This document shows, piece after piece, positions 27,572 to 36,051 of a stretch of 64,000 nt of DNA. Every line of letters begins with the position of its first letter. The stretch's first letter is position 1. The notes under the pieces were generated by a model. The model saw only the letters and a list, made by a program, of their open reading frames with translations, did not search any database and was not told the DNA's origin. The stretch comes from Halogeometricum limi (GTDB lineage: Archaea > Halobacteriota > Halobacteria > Halobacteriales > Haloferacaceae): positions 62,001-126,000 of the forward strand of contig NZ_FOYS01000002.1 in assembly GCF_900115785.1 (NCBI RefSeq), written 5' to 3'. The position numbers and the translations under genes were made by a program.

Positions 27572-28177
27572 ATGGAACCCGAACTCGACTGGCTGACGCT
27601 GGACGACGACGAGGACGTCGTCTGGTCGGACACGCCGCATCCCGCCAGTATCGTCCCCGCACTGGTCGTCGGGATACCCCTCTCGTTCGTCCTCGTGGGC
27701 ATTCCCATCGTCGTCTCGGCGTACCTCACCCTCCGCAACACCCACTACGTCCTCACGACGGCGGGACTGTACCGCAAGTCCGGCATCCTCTCGCGCGACG
27801 TGCAGAAGGTGGGCTTCGACAAGGTGCAGAACACCTCGTACAGTCAGGGCGTCCTCGGGTCGTACGTCGGTTTCGGCAACGTCGACATCAGTACCGCGGG
27901 CGGGTCCGGCGTCGAGATGCAGTTTTCGTCCGTCGAGAACCCGCGTGAGGTGGCCGAAGAGATAAACCGGTACGTGAAGCGGTCCACGGGAAGCCGCGAC
28001 GCCCCCTCGGACAAGGCCGCCGTGTTGGACGACGTGCTGACGGAACTCCGGGAGATTCGGTCGCTCTTGGAGAGCGAGCGTGAGACGTCGTCGCCGAACG
28101 AGACGTTCCGCGACGAACCGACGCCCGAGGACCACTTCGAGGACACCGCCGACGACAGACCGAGCACGGACCGATGA
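27572..28177 (+). CDS. Bacterial-type PH-domain (bPH2) membrane protein
   Basis: A 201-residue protein. It starts MEPELDWLTLDDDEDVVWSDTPHP, has two hydrophobic stretches (PALVVGIPLSFVLVGIPIVVSAYLTL) and a PH-like domain with the family signature NTHYVLTTAGLYRKSGILSRDVQKVGFDKVQNTSYSQGVLG. The C-terminal 50 residues are acidic and may be coiled. Homologs are called YdbS/YdbT-like; their role in membrane homeostasis is unclear. Its stop overlaps the next start by 4 bp (ATGA), so the pair are co-translated. Confidence 0.85.
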   Translation: MEPELDWLTLDDDEDVVWSDTPHPASIVPALVVGIPLSFVLVGIPIVVSAYLTLRNTHYVLTTAGLYRKSGILSRDVQKVGFDKVQNTSYSQGVLGSYVGFGNVDISTAGGSGVEMQFSSVENPREVAEEINRYVKRSTGSRDAPSDKAAVLDDVLTELREIRSLLESERETSSPNETFRDEPTPEDHFEDTADDRPSTDR

Positions 28178-28740
28178 GCACCGACGCCGACTGGGTCACC
28201 TTGGACGACGGCGAACGGGTCGAGTGGTCCGAGCGACCGCTCTTAGAGAGCGTCCTGCCGCAGGCGGCGTCGGTGTTCGCCCTCGCACTGGGGTGGGTCG
28301 TTGTCGCGCGACTGCTCGAACTCCCCTCGCTCGCCGTCTTCGCGGGACTGTTCGTCGGCCTCGCACTCGCCGTCGGCGTCGTCTACCCCGTCTACACGAC
28401 GGCCTACCTCGTCACCGACCGCGCGGTGTACACGAAACGCGGCCGTCGGGCCAGACGGGTGACGAGCGTCGAACTCGACCGCGTGCAGGACGTCTCGTAC
28501 CACCGCTCCCTCCTCGGTGGCGTCTTCGGCTACGGAACCGTCACCGTCGAGGTGGCCGGCGGCGACGAGGTGACGCTCTCGGGCGTCGCCGACGCCGAAC
28601 GCGCCGCGACCCTCGTGGGCCGTCTCGTCCATCGGGCCGACGACCCCATCCCGGGGTCCGTCGAGCAGTGGCGAGCCGTCCGCGACGAACTCCGAGCGAT
28701 TCGGACGGCGCTGGAATCCGGTCGCGAGACGCGACGCTGA
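28174..28740 (+). CDS. Second PH-domain (bPH2) membrane protein
   Basis: A 188-residue paralog of the preceding gene, with start STDADWVTLDDGERVEWSERPLLES, membrane segments ALALGWVVVARLLELPSLAVFAGLFVGLALAVGVVYPVYTTAYLV and the PH signature TDRAVYTKRGRRARRVTSVELDRVQDVSYHRSLLGGVFGYG. The ATGA overlap with the upstream gene suggests a heteromeric pair, as with YdbS-YdbT. It converges on a DUF5658-like gene 134 bp away. Confidence 0.85.
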   Translation: MSTDADWVTLDDGERVEWSERPLLESVLPQAASVFALALGWVVVARLLELPSLAVFAGLFVGLALAVGVVYPVYTTAYLVTDRAVYTKRGRRARRVTSVELDRVQDVSYHRSLLGGVFGYGTVTVEVAGGDEVTLSGVADAERAATLVGRLVHRADDPIPGSVEQWRAVRDELRAIRTALESGRETRR

Positions 28741-28874
28741 CGTTTATATCCGAAGACGGCTCCAGAACCCCACACCGAGCGGGCGAGGACGACAGAACCG
28801 AGGGCGACGGCGAGTGCGACGACTGCACCAACGGCGACGAACGCGGTCAGGCCGACGGCGAGCGCATCCCGCCG

Positions 28875-29231
28875 TCAGGCGCCGAAGATGAGGTAGAAGT
28901 TCGACACGGAGGCGAGTCCCCACGGCATCGCGACGGCGAGGGGGATGAGCGGTCGACCCGCGGGCGGAGCGACGCGCGTGAAGACGACGGCGATGCCGAC
29001 GACGGCCGTCTTCAACGCGACCATCGCCGGGAGGGGACCGACGGCGACCATCGTCGCGCGAGCGACGGGGTTCGCCTCCTGAAACCCGAGCGAGAGTCCG
29101 TAGGCGGTGAGCGTGACGTCGAGCACGTACGTGACGGCGACAGCGACCCAGAGGGTTCGCTCTCGGTCCGCGAGTACGACGAGAAAGCCAGCGAGAGAGG
29201 CGACTGACCTCGAAGCGTTGGGCGCTGCCAT
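28875..29231 (-). CDS. DUF5658-like small membrane protein
   Basis: A 118-residue protein with three or four membrane helices. The segment VTYVLDVTLTAYGLSLGFQEANPVARATMVAVGPLPAMVALKTAVVG matches the general DUF5658 pattern. The function is unknown. The promoter side is AT-rich (AGTTGTCACATAG near 29260). The 134 bp downstream of the stop contain no gene, but a coding-like hydrophobic stretch continues in frame after the TGA, as noted in the rejected items. Confidence 0.7.
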   Translation of the reverse strand: MAAPNASRSVASLAGFLVVLADRERTLWVAVAVTYVLDVTLTAYGLSLGFQEANPVARATMVAVGPLPAMVALKTAVVGIAVVFTRVAPPAGRPLIPLAVAMPWGLASVSNFYLIFGA

Positions 29232-29366
29232 ACCTCGTCCGTCGAGCGGTGTACTCCTGAGTAGTTGTCACATAGACGAAGACAGTCTCGATAAGGAGAA
29301 CGTTACCGTTCGGTAAACGTCTACCTACGCGGGGCGTGGCGGTCACCCTCCCCTCGGGAAGACTCC

Positions 29367-31148
29367 TCAGAGGACGGTGCCGTGCTTCTTGTCCGGGAGC
29401 GACTTCTCCACGTCCTCGTAGAACGCGAAGCGTCCGGCGAGTTCGGCGCGGAGGTCGGAGGGAGCGACGATTTCGTCGATGACGACTTCGCTCGCCATCC
29501 GGTGGGCGTCGATGTCGCGGCGGTACTCCTCGCGTAGTTCGTCCTCTCGCTTCCGTCGCTCTTCGGGGTCGTCGATGGCGGCGAGTTTGTTCGCGTAGAC
29601 GGCGTTGATGGCCGCTTCGGGACCCATGATGCCAATCTCGCCCGACGGGAGTGCGACGATGCTCTCGGGGTCGTAGGCGGGGCCGCCCATCGCGTAGATG
29701 CCCGCGCCGTACGCCTTGCGGACGACGACGGTCTGTTTCGGCACCGTCGCCGACGACGTGGCGTAGATGAACTTCTTGCCCTTCTCCAAGATGGCGTCTT
29801 TCTCCACCTGCGACCCGGCCATGAACCCTGGCGTGTCACAGAGGTAGAGCAACGGAATCTCGTAGGCGTCGCAGGTCCAGATGAACTCCGCGGCCTTCTC
29901 GGCGGCGTCGGGGAAGATGGCACCGGAGCGTTGCGTCGGCTGATTCGCCACGATGCCCACCGGACGGCCGTCGATGCGGGCGAAAGCGGTGACTATCTCC
30001 TTCCCGTAGTCGGGTTTGAGTTCGAAGACCGACTCGGCGTCGACGACTCTGTCCAACAGGTCGTGAACGTCGTAGGGGCGGTTCGGTGCCTCGGGGATGA
30101 GTTCGTCGATGCCATCGGGCGAGTACTTCGGGGGAACCGTCTCGGATTTCGGCGGTTTCTCGCCGGCCACGTCGGGGAGGTACGTCACCAACTGCGAGAC
30201 GAGTTCGCGGGCGTGCGCCTCGTCGCGGGCGACCAGGTCCGCACTGCCCGACTCCTCGGCGTGCATCCGCGCGCCGCCGAGGTCCTGCATATCTATCTTC
30301 TCGCCCGTCACCATCTCGACCATCCGCGGGGAGGCGATAGCCATCGCGGACATCCCCTCGACCATGATGGTGAAGTCGGCGAACACCGGCGTGTAGGCGG
30401 CGCCGGCGATACACGGGCCGTAGAGGACGCATATCTGCGGGACTCGCCCGGAGAGCATCGAGTGGTTGTAGTAGTACTTCCCGATACCCTCGCGGTTTGC
30501 GAAAAAGCCCGTCTGCTGGTCGATTCGACCCCCCGAGGAGTCCATCAGGTAGAGCACGGGCTTTCCGCTCTTGAGGGCGCGTTGCTGCATCCGGAGGAAC
30601 TTCTCGACGCCGTGGCGGGCCATCGACCCGGCCTTCACGGTGAAGTCGTTCGCCATGAAGTGCATGTCGCGGCCCTCGAACGTCGCCGCGCCCGTGATGA
30701 GGCCGTCCGCTGGGAGGCGGTTGTTCTCGTCGGCGTCCTCGACTTCGGGGCTGTTCTCGTGCCACCCGTCGAAGTGGGCGAACTTGCCGTCCTCGAACGT
30801 TATCTGGTTCCGTTCGGACCCCTCTCCGGCGGACGCGCCGCGCGAGTCGAACCAGAGTTCGAGTCGGTCGCGGACGAACAGTTTCCCCGACTCGGAGAGT
30901 CTGTCGCGGTACTTCTCGGGGCCGCCTTCGAGGATATCGCGAATCTCCGCGCGGAGTTCCGCCTCTCTGTCTGTCGGTCCCAACTCGTCTTCGAGGGGGT
31001 ACTCCACCGTCGGTGCCTCGGCCGTCGCCGCGGGTTCGTCGTCGTCGCCCGCGTACACTTCGACGGCGGCGGCGAGGTGTTGGGCGAGGGCACCCGCGAT
31101 GGCGGACGCCTCGTCGTCGGAGGCGTCTGCGCCGATTCGGACCTTCAT
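29367..31148 (-). CDS. pccB: Acyl-CoA (propionyl-type) carboxylase beta subunit
   Basis: A 593-residue carboxyltransferase. The usual core runs from about residue 60, with FEGRDMHFMANDFTVKAGSMARHGVEKFLRMQQRA, DSSGGRIDQQTGFF, GPCIAGAAYTPVFADF and the C-terminal AYGAGIYAMGGPAYDPESIVALPSGEIGIMGPEAAINAVY. It transfers carboxyl from biotin to propionyl-CoA or acetyl-CoA. The first 35 residues (MKVRIGADASDDEASAIAGALAQHLAAAVEVY) form an additional domain that resembles small carboxylase subunits, joined by an acidic linker. The biotin-carrying alpha subunit is not in the window. Confidence 0.92.
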   Translation of the reverse strand: MKVRIGADASDDEASAIAGALAQHLAAAVEVYAGDDDEPAATAEAPTVEYPLEDELGPTDREAELRAEIRDILEGGPEKYRDRLSESGKLFVRDRLELWFDSRGASAGEGSERNQITFEDGKFAHFDGWHENSPEVEDADENNRLPADGLITGAATFEGRDMHFMANDFTVKAGSMARHGVEKFLRMQQRALKSGKPVLYLMDSSGGRIDQQTGFFANREGIGKYYYNHSMLSGRVPQICVLYGPCIAGAAYTPVFADFTIMVEGMSAMAIASPRMVEMVTGEKIDMQDLGGARMHAEESGSADLVARDEAHARELVSQLVTYLPDVAGEKPPKSETVPPKYSPDGIDELIPEAPNRPYDVHDLLDRVVDAESVFELKPDYGKEIVTAFARIDGRPVGIVANQPTQRSGAIFPDAAEKAAEFIWTCDAYEIPLLYLCDTPGFMAGSQVEKDAILEKGKKFIYATSSATVPKQTVVVRKAYGAGIYAMGGPAYDPESIVALPSGEIGIMGPEAAINAVYANKLAAIDDPEERRKREDELREEYRRDIDAHRMASEVVIDEIVAPSDLRAELAGRFAFYEDVEKSLPDKKHGTVL

Positions 31149-31220
31149 ACCCCGGACTGTGTGGGGTACTTCAAAATGGTTTTCTATGTAGAATTCGCCG
31201 GCGGCGTCGGCGGTCGGTTC

Positions 31221-32120
31221 TCAGTCGTCGGCGAGGGCTTCTTCGACGCCGGCGACGAACGCCTCGTTGCCGACGTACACCGGCGTCCGCGCGTGCAGGT
31301 CCTCCTTCTCGACGTCCATGAGCGACTGCGACCCGTCGGAGGAACGGCCGCCGGCCGTCTCGACGATGTGGGCGACGGGGTAGCCCTCGAACTGCACGCG
31401 GAGTTTCCCCTCGGGGGCGTCCGCGAGCGTCGGGTAGCCGAAGACGCCGCCGTACGTCAGGACCTGGTTCACGTCACCGATCATCGACCCGCCGTAGCGG
31501 AGTTTCATCGAGGGGTCCGACTCCACCTCGCGAACGTACGCCGTGAACGAGTCCACCCAGTCGGGGACGCGGCCGCCGAACCCGTACACCGACGGGTCGT
31601 CGGGGAGACGTACGTCCTCGCGGCAGACTTCGTACTCGCCGTCCTCGTGAATCACGTACTCGGTGACCGTTCCGTCGCGGGCGGTGACCATCGTCGTCGT
31701 CGCGCCGTAGAGGACGTACGCGGAGGCGACGACGTCCGCGCCCGTCGCCGGGAGGGGGGCGTCGTAGACGGCGACGATGGTGCCCATCGTGTTGTTCGGC
31801 TTCAGGTTCGAAGAGCCGTCGAGCGGGTCGACGCAGACGGACAGACCGGTTCCGACGTCGACGGGGTGTTCGCGTTCCTCGCTCGCGTACTCGCCGACGC
31901 CGGACAGGTCGCCGAGGCGGTCACAGAGCAGTTCGTCGGCGAACACGTCCGCGGCCATCTGCGACTCGCCAGAGGGGTTCTCTCCCTCGGCGGCGACGCG
32001 GCGGCCGGGGAGTCCGGCGCGAACCTCGGGGGCCGCGCGGGCGACGACGTCGAAAATCTGCGAGATAGTCGTCGCGTTCGATACCGTCTCCGCCGGAGTC
32101 AGGTTCTCTTTCGTAGCCAT
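31221..32120 (-). CDS. fbp: Fructose-1,6-bisphosphatase, class I
   Basis: A 299-residue enzyme of gluconeogenesis. It has the metal-binding EEREHPVD and [19 protein letters not shown] motifs and the C-terminal [40 protein letters not shown]. These are the marks of class I FBPase. It differs from the bifunctional archaeal FBP aldolase/phosphatase. It lies 72 bp downstream of pccB's start region in the same direction but is probably a separate unit. Its upstream region has an unusually long AT-rich leader (see next entry). Confidence 0.95.
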   Translation of the reverse strand: MATKENLTPAETVSNATTISQIFDVVARAAPEVRAGLPGRRVAAEGENPSGESQMAADVFADELLCDRLGDLSGVGEYASEEREHPVDVGTGLSVCVDPLDGSSNLKPNNTMGTIVAVYDAPLPATGADVVASAYVLYGATTTMVTARDGTVTEYVIHEDGEYEVCREDVRLPDDPSVYGFGGRVPDWVDSFTAYVREVESDPSMKLRYGGSMIGDVNQVLTYGGVFGYPTLADAPEGKLRVQFEGYPVAHIVETAGGRSSDGSQSLMDVEKEDLHARTPVYVGNEAFVAGVEEALADD

Positions 32121-32409
32121 CGGTTAGGGCGCACCTCCGCGTTCGAGCGCAGAGCGTGCGAGGGGGGACGTGTCGCGTCGTTGGCGTCGCGGAAACCGCG
32201 GGGTCGACCCGCTGAGCCGAATCCTGTCGGACGCAACACTCGTTCTCATCAGTTCTGATTCCGGTCACTAAGTATAAAAAACTGGTGCTAAATAGAATCT
32301 ATAGTTCAGTCCTACGATTCGCGGAGATAGCGTTTGGAGCGCCCGAAAACGCAGTTTCTGCAAACACGGCGAAAATTAACTCGGAGAGTAAATAGTTCTC
32401 GCGGACGGT
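32121..32409. promoter_or_regulatory. Long AT-rich region upstream of fbp
   Basis: A 289-bp gene-free gap. The part at 32262-32312 is very AT-rich, with TATA-like elements on both strands (AGTATAAAAAACTGG at 32268-32282). The nearest is about 145 bp before the fbp start, so fbp may have a long 5' leader, unusual for haloarchaea. No ORF or RNA fold was recognised. Confidence 0.4.
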
Positions 32410-33429
32410 TCACTCGAAGCGCGCACGGGCCGCCTCGCACCAGCGTTCGACCAGCGAGCGGTCGAGTTCGAGGGCGTCGGCGACGCTCTCTGGGTCGGCG
32501 GTGGCGAGGCGGCGGACCGACCGGATACCGGCCTCGCCGAGTCTGTCGGCGTACGCCTCGTCGACGTCGTCGAGGTCCGTCACCGGCGTCGGCGCACTCT
32601 GTGCGCGCCAGGCCGCCTCCGCGTCCGTCTCTTCGCGGGCGTCGTCCTCGATGCCGTGGTCCGTCGCTCGTTCGCGCCACGCCGCTTCGCCCGCCGTCTC
32701 GTCGTCGCCCGACTCGACGTCGGGGGAACGCGCTCGCCAGGCCGCCTCCTCGTCGCGGGTGGGCGAGTCGGTGGCCGTCGTCGCCGCCGCCGTCCGCCAC
32801 TCGGCCTCCGCGTCCGCCTCCGACGTTCCCGCCCCGTTCGGCGCGTTCGTCTTCGGAGCGTCGGGTCCTCGCTGTTGCCACGCGGACTCGGCCGTCGTCG
32901 CGTCGCCGGACCCGTCCGTCTCGGCCGCTTCCGACTCGCTCTCGTCGGCCCACCCCGACGACGCGGCGACCCACGCGCGTTCGTCGTCGTCCAACCCTCT
33001 GACCTGCGAGGACCGTCGCGAGAGGTCCGAATCCTCGGCGTCGAACGACCACGACAGCGAGTGCTCGCGCCGTATCTTCGCGGCGACGCCCGGATGGACC
33101 CCGTGTTCGGTCAGGTCGCGGTAGGAGACGCGCTTTCGCGAGATATCGTCCACGTCGATGGACGAGTCGCGGAGCGCCGCGGCCGTCTTCGGGCCGACGA
33201 ACCGCAGTTCCTCGAACGCTTCGGGCCGTTCCTCCCGTAACTCCTCGTCGTCGACGACGGTCCACGGAAGCGGAATCTCACCGTCGCTCTCCGTGGGCGC
33301 GGCCGCACTCCACGAGTCCGGCGCATCCCCGTCGCCCGCCTCTCGGACGTCCTCGTCGCCTCTGTCCCACGACGCCTCGACGTCCCCCGCGTCGTCCACC
33401 CCCTCCTCGTCGTCTGTGCCTTCGTTCAC
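32410..33429 (-). CDS. Helix-hairpin-helix protein with AAWR repeats
   Basis: A 339-residue acidic protein. Two HhH-like regions flank the ends: FEELRFVGPKTAAALRDSSIDVDDI near residues 75-100 and DLDDVDEAYADRLGEAGIRSVRRLATADPESVADALELDRSLVERWCEAARARF at the C-terminus. In between are at least five degenerate repeats built on EAAWR with an R, Q or T next (ESAWQQRG, EAEWRTA, EAAWRARS, EAAWRERA, EAAWRAQS), spaced about 22-28 residues apart by acidic linkers. DNA binding is likely through the HhH parts; the repeats are of unknown role. Confidence 0.8.
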   Translation of the reverse strand: MNEGTDDEEGVDDAGDVEASWDRGDEDVREAGDGDAPDSWSAAAPTESDGEIPLPWTVVDDEELREERPEAFEELRFVGPKTAAALRDSSIDVDDISRKRVSYRDLTEHGVHPGVAAKIRREHSLSWSFDAEDSDLSRRSSQVRGLDDDERAWVAASSGWADESESEAAETDGSGDATTAESAWQQRGPDAPKTNAPNGAGTSEADAEAEWRTAAATTATDSPTRDEEAAWRARSPDVESGDDETAGEAAWRERATDHGIEDDAREETDAEAAWRAQSAPTPVTDLDDVDEAYADRLGEAGIRSVRRLATADPESVADALELDRSLVERWCEAARARFE

Positions 33430-33572
33430 GCTTTCACCCGTTGGGCACTACCTTCACGTTCTGCAACTTGAGAGTTTCCGTGCATGTTCGAAACTCATCA
33501 CGTCGGTGAAACAAGGTCAGAATTCGCCGACGGTTCGTCACGTTTAGAACCGACCCCCGCGCAGTGACGTTC

Positions 33573-34439
33573 ATGGACGTTCGTGAGTTATCCGAAGTGG
33601 ACACGGTCGGCGTCGTCGGCGCGGGAACGATGGGCAACGGCATCGCGCAGGTGGCGGCGATGGCCGGGTACGACGTGATCATGCGCGACATCGAGACGCA
33701 GTACGTGGACCGCGGCCTCGACAGCATCGAGGACTCTCTCTCGCGTTTCGTGACGAAAGAGCGACTCTCGCAAGAGGAGGCCGACGAGGCCCTCGACCGA
33801 GTGCGCGGGACGACGGACCTCGCGGACCTCGCGGCCGCGGACCTCGTCGTCGAAGCGGCCGTCGAGAACATGGACATAAAGCGAGACATCTTCGCGGACG
33901 TAGACGAGGTGACAGACGGGGACGTGGTGTTGGCGACGAACACGAGTACGCTCTCTATCACGACCATCGCGGCGGCGACGAACCGCCCCGAGAAGGTCGT
34001 CGGCGTCCACTTCATGAACCCCGTCCCCATCATGAAGGGCGTCGAAGTCGTCGTCGGCGAGAAGACGGCACCCGAGGCCGTCGAACTGGCGCACGAGTTC
34101 TCCGAGGCTCTCGACAAGGAGACGTGGGAGTCCGACGACAAACCCGGGTTCGTCACGAACCGCATCCTCATGCCGTGGTTGAACGAGGGCATCCGCGCGT
34201 ACGACGAGGGCGTCGCCTCGAAGGAGGACATCGACCGGGGGATGACGCTCGGGACCAACGTCCCGATGGGACCGCTGACGCTCGCGGACCACATCGGCCT
34301 CGACATCTGTCTGGACGCTTCGGAGACGCTCCACGAGGAACTCGGCGACCGCTACAAACCGGCGTACCTGCTCAAGCGCAAGGTGGACGCGGGCGACCTC
34401 GGAAAGAAGACGGGCAAGGGGTTCTACGAGTACGACTGA
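33573..34439 (+). CDS. hbd: 3-Hydroxyacyl-CoA dehydrogenase
   Basis: A 288-residue NAD-dependent dehydrogenase. It has the Rossmann motif VGVVGAGTMGNGIAQVAAMAGYDVIMRD, the catalytic region GVHFMNPVPIMKGVEVV and the C-terminal domain PGFVTNRILMPWLNEGIRAYDEGVASKEDID, then GLDICLDASETLHEELGD. It oxidises 3-hydroxyacyl-CoA in beta-oxidation or reduces acetoacetyl-CoA. The ATG at 33573 was preferred to a GTG at 33564. Nearby genes do not define a pathway. Confidence 0.95.
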   Translation: MDVRELSEVDTVGVVGAGTMGNGIAQVAAMAGYDVIMRDIETQYVDRGLDSIEDSLSRFVTKERLSQEEADEALDRVRGTTDLADLAAADLVVEAAVENMDIKRDIFADVDEVTDGDVVLATNTSTLSITTIAAATNRPEKVVGVHFMNPVPIMKGVEVVVGEKTAPEAVELAHEFSEALDKETWESDDKPGFVTNRILMPWLNEGIRAYDEGVASKEDIDRGMTLGTNVPMGPLTLADHIGLDICLDASETLHEELGDRYKPAYLLKRKVDAGDLGKKTGKGFYEYD

Positions 34440-34445
34440 CGCCGC

Positions 34446-34598
34446 TCACCACGTACAGTTCGAACACCGCTCGCCGTCGAGTTCGTCGGGGTCCGTCTCC
34501 GTCTCCTCGCCGAGTTCCAGCACCGACGACTCCGTACAGGCGAGGATGTCCGTGCGATGCCACCGTCCGTCCGCGTCGCGTACGACAGTCACTGACAT
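34446..34598 (-). CDS. 50-residue cysteine-containing microprotein
   Basis: A short ORF with ATG at 34598 and TGA at 34446. It reads MSVTVVRDADGRWHRTDILA, then CTESSVLELGEETETDPDEL and DGERCSNCTW. One cysteine in the middle and a C-terminal CSNC could bind zinc. Acidic composition fits haloarchaeal small zinc-finger proteins. It converges on hbd, leaving 6 bp between the stops. The function is unknown. Confidence 0.65.
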   Translation of the reverse strand: MSVTVVRDADGRWHRTDILACTESSVLELGEETETDPDELDGERCSNCTW

Positions 34599-34660
34599 AC
34601 GGGTGTATCGTCACTTCGGCGACACGAAAACGTGTCGGCGAGCGAGTTCGGGGCCGTCCG

Positions 34661-34873
34661 TCATCGTCTCGCCCGAAGCACGGCGGCGACGACGACGCCC
34701 GCGAGGAGGAACGCTCCGCCGAGACCGACGAAGACGAGCGAGAACGCGCGGACGGTCGGAAGCACGTCGCCCGCGGCGACGAACGCGAGGCCCGCGGCGA
34801 ACCAGAACAGGGCGGCGACGAACCCGCCGACGAACAGCGCCGTCCACGGGTCGAGATAGTCGTCTGCGGGCAC
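34661..34873 (-). CDS. 70-residue two-helix membrane protein
   Basis: A small membrane protein starting MPADDYLDPWTALFVGGFVAALFWFAAGLAFVAAG, then FSLVFVGLGGAFLLAGVVVAAVLRARR. Two transmembrane helices are clear, and a positively charged C-terminus follows. It belongs to no named family that I recognise. It is placed upstream of, and opposite to, the ABC exporter operon. Confidence 0.65.
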   Translation of the reverse strand: MPADDYLDPWTALFVGGFVAALFWFAAGLAFVAAGDVLPTVRAFSLVFVGLGGAFLLAGVVVAAVLRARR

Positions 34874-34980
34874 GTCGATGCGTTCTCACCGCGCCCCCAT
34901 AACCTCTCGCCGGCGCGCTGAGTATCAACGCTGAATATCTGCGCGAACCACTTAACCCGGGGTCGTCCTTCGTCTCGCCC

Positions 34981-36051
34981 ATGATACGGGTGGACGGACT
35001 CAGAAAGACGTACGGCGACTTCCCCGCCGTCGTCGGGAGCGACTTCGAGGTGGGTGACGGAGAGATATTCGGCGTCGTCGGACCGAACGGCGCGGGGAAG
35101 ACGACGACGCTGAAGATGCTCGCGGGACTCGTCGAACCGACGGAAGGGACGGCGACCATCGGCGAGTACGACGCGGGCGACGCGGAGATGCGCCGTCACC
35201 TCGGCTTCCTCCCCGAGGAGTCGCCGCTGTACGAGGACATGACCGCGCGGTCGTATCTGCGGTTCTTCGCCGACCTGTACGACGTGCCGCGCGAGGAGGC
35301 GACGCGACGGACCGAAGACACCCTCGACAGACTCGAACTGGAACACCGCGACAGGCGACTCGGAGACATGTCCAAGGGGATGAAACGGAAAGTCGCCATC
35401 GCGCGGTCGCTGGTCAACGACCCGGAGTTGCTCATCTACGACGAACCCGCGTCCGGACTCGACCCCCTCACGACGAACTACGTGTTGGAGTTCACGCGTG
35501 ACCTCGCCGAACGAGGGAAGACCGTCGTCTTCAGCGCGCACAACCTCTACCACGTCGAGAGCGTCTGCGACCGGGTCGTCATCATGAACCGCGGCGAGAT
35601 AATCGCCCGCGGGACGGTACCGGAGATTCGCGCCGAACACGGCGAGACGTCCTACCACGTGTTCACCACCGTCCCCGTCGAGGAGACGGACGTAGTCGGT
35701 GCCGACGTCACCGACGCCGTCGACGTCGCCGCCGATACCGCCGTCGACGCCACCCCCGACACAGACGCGTCCGCCGGCCCGGAGACGTACCGCAGCGTCG
35801 TCGCCGACATGGACGCCGTCGAATCGGTCCGGTCGGCGGCCGAGAAGGCGGGCGGCGAGGTAGTCGACATCCGCACCCGAGAGCCCAGTCTGGAGGACAT
35901 CTTCTTGGACCTCGCCGGTCGTCCGCCCGAGACGCGCGACGACGGCAAGGGTCGCCCCGTCGCCGCGCAGGCCGACGGCGGCGTGGAGACTCTCGACGGC
36001 GACGGGGGCGACCGTTCGGGACACGCCCGCGACGACGGGGGCGCACGGTGA
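34981..36051 (+). CDS. ABC-2-type exporter ATP-binding protein
   Basis: A 356-residue ATPase. Walker A is VVGPNGAGKTTTLKML, signature is GDMSKGMKRKVAIARS and Walker B is LLIYDEPASGLDP, with the H-loop in VVFSAHNLYHV. The C-terminal 110 residues are a variable acidic extension. It resembles the NatA/CcmA group of drug- or sodium-exporter ATPases. Its stop overlaps the next gene's start by 4 bp (GTGA), and with the two permeases it forms a three-gene operon. The substrate is unknown. Confidence 0.92.
   Translation: MIRVDGLRKTYGDFPAVVGSDFEVGDGEIFGVVGPNGAGKTTTLKMLAGLVEPTEGTATIGEYDAGDAEMRRHLGFLPEESPLYEDMTARSYLRFFADLYDVPREEATRRTEDTLDRLELEHRDRRLGDMSKGMKRKVAIARSLVNDPELLIYDEPASGLDPLTTNYVLEFTRDLAERGKTVVFSAHNLYHVESVCDRVVIMNRGEIIARGTVPEIRAEHGETSYHVFTTVPVEETDVVGADVTDAVDVAADTAVDATPDTDASAGPETYRSVVADMDAVESVRSAAEKAGGEVVDIRTREPSLEDIFLDLAGRPPETRDDGKGRPVAAQADGGVETLDGDGGDRSGHARDDGGAR

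Noticed and set aside
28741-28874. Hydrophobic, coding-like stretch in frame after the stop of the DUF5658-like gene
   Set aside because: It reads as a membrane helix right after the TGA, suggesting a lost C-terminus, but it has no stop before deep overlap with the convergent gene, and the upstream protein already has normal length.
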